Assembly: GCF_025943985.1 (NCBI RefSeq)
Contig: NZ_JAPCWE010000020.1
Coordinates: forward strand, 1-53,104
Source of the DNA: Anaerorudis cellulosivorans
GTDB lineage: Bacteria > Bacteroidota > Bacteroidia > Bacteroidales > Dysgonomonadaceae
Length of the DNA: 53,104 nucleotides
Reading direction: 5' to 3'
The notes below the pieces were generated by a model, which saw only the letters and a list, made by a program, of their open reading frames with translations, was not told the DNA's origin and made no database searches. The position numbers and the translations under genes were made by a program. This document shows positions 52,754 to 53,104 of this stretch, piece after piece. How positions within the stretch are numbered: position 1 is the first letter of the stretch; each line of letters starts with the position of its first letter.

Positions 52754-52981
52754 ATGTCTGAATTTAAAGCTATATTTTTCTTTATTTTATTCCTTTCTAT
52801 AACTTTGTTTTCTGAAAGCAATGATATGAAGAGAGGAAATGCAGTTTCGTCCGTTTCTGCAAAAGATAATGTTCCGTTGGCAGATCCGTTCATCTTACTT
52901 TATGAAGGGAGATATTATGCTTATGGCACACATGCAAGTGATGGCATTGAAGTATATGTTTCTGAAGATTTAAAAAGATGA
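52754..52981 (+). pseudogene. 5' fragment of a GH43-type glycosidase
   Basis: The 75-residue frame has a signal-peptide-like start (MSEFKAIFFFILFLSITLF) and the first GH43 blade: LADPFILLYEGRYYAYGTH with the catalytic Asp, then IEVYVSEDLKR. At the place where the family continues with Trp the frame hits TGA (52979-52981), and the next 120 bases do not read as a glycosidase in any frame I checked. The gene is therefore cut at about 52978. The GH127 gene stops only 3 bp upstream, so the two were probably one transcript. Confidence 0.75.
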
Positions 52982-53104
52982 GTCCACTCCGAAAAGTCTC
53001 TGACTTTTTATTTTCAATTCAGTGACACCCGGAAGAGACGGTTTAAATTTTTCAAAAATGCACTAAAATCAGTATCCTAATTGCTTGCATATTAATCTAT
53101 ATTT
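52982..53104. other. Foreign sequence after the cut GH43 gene
   Basis: These 123 bases at the window edge do not continue the GH43 gene. They begin GTCCACTCCGAAAAGTCTC, which could be the terminal repeat of an insertion sequence. No reading frame is established before the edge, so this is only a suspicion. Confidence 0.35.

Noticed and set aside
1-53104. CRISPR array
   Set aside because: No series of identical repeats with regular unique spacers was seen; the 10-bp and 11-bp arrays are too short and have no spacers.

Overview
The window is a piece of a Bacteroidetes chromosome, most likely order Bacteroidales. The signs are SusC/SusD-type outer-membrane genes, several promoters with the Bacteroidetes -7 motif TAnnTTTG, the trp order B-E-G-D-C-F-A, and lipoprotein-rich carbohydrate genes. 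The family (a Dysgonomonadaceae-like bacterium) is only a guess.

Positions 1 to about 8977 are an integrated accessory region. It opens with two nested insertion sequences: the end of an unidentified IS sits inside, and truncates, the tnpC of an IS66-family element (tnpA, tnpB and the outer end at 1946 remain). Next comes about 3 kb of nearly gene-free DNA rich in hairpins and CGCT-type words. Two diverged modules repeat there in the same order: direct repeat A, direct repeat B, then a large folded element H. One orphan gene (3995-4522) lies in the second module. Five phased 10-bp repeats and three 11-bp repeats precede a four-gene operon: a DUF6266-like protein, a membrane/coiled-coil protein, a GH19-type muramidase/chitinase, and a lipoprotein with a C-terminal membrane anchor. 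The last three look like a holin, endolysin and unimolecular-spanin lysis cassette, but no virion genes are visible. A tyrosine recombinase and a tRNA-Arg(TCT) 3' half (attachment site, 8934-8977) close the region.

Positions 9149 to 36967 are ordinary core genome: rfbC-rfbA; a GNAT-type protein; parE-coaD-S41 protease; a small ORF overlapping thrS, then infC-rpmI-rplT; a PNPOx-like protein, a thioredoxin-like protein and a SpoU methyltransferase; a PiT phosphate transporter and CstA on the minus strand; a copper ATPase with a small chaperone; a complete trp operon behind a classical attenuator (leader peptide with Trp-Trp, then an intrinsic terminator); a Gfo/Idh/MocA oxidoreductase and rdgB.

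Positions 37533 to the end are a polysaccharide utilisation locus: IPT/NHL lipoprotein, SusC, SusD, a DUF4973-like lipoprotein, then glycosidases (GH43, a DUF4965/glutaminase-like protein, GH127). Three of the glycosidase-type genes are broken and one carries a 66-bp internal duplication, so the enzyme half of the locus appears to be decaying. The GH43 and GH127 content suggests an arabinose-containing plant glycan, by inference only. No regulator of the locus is in the window.
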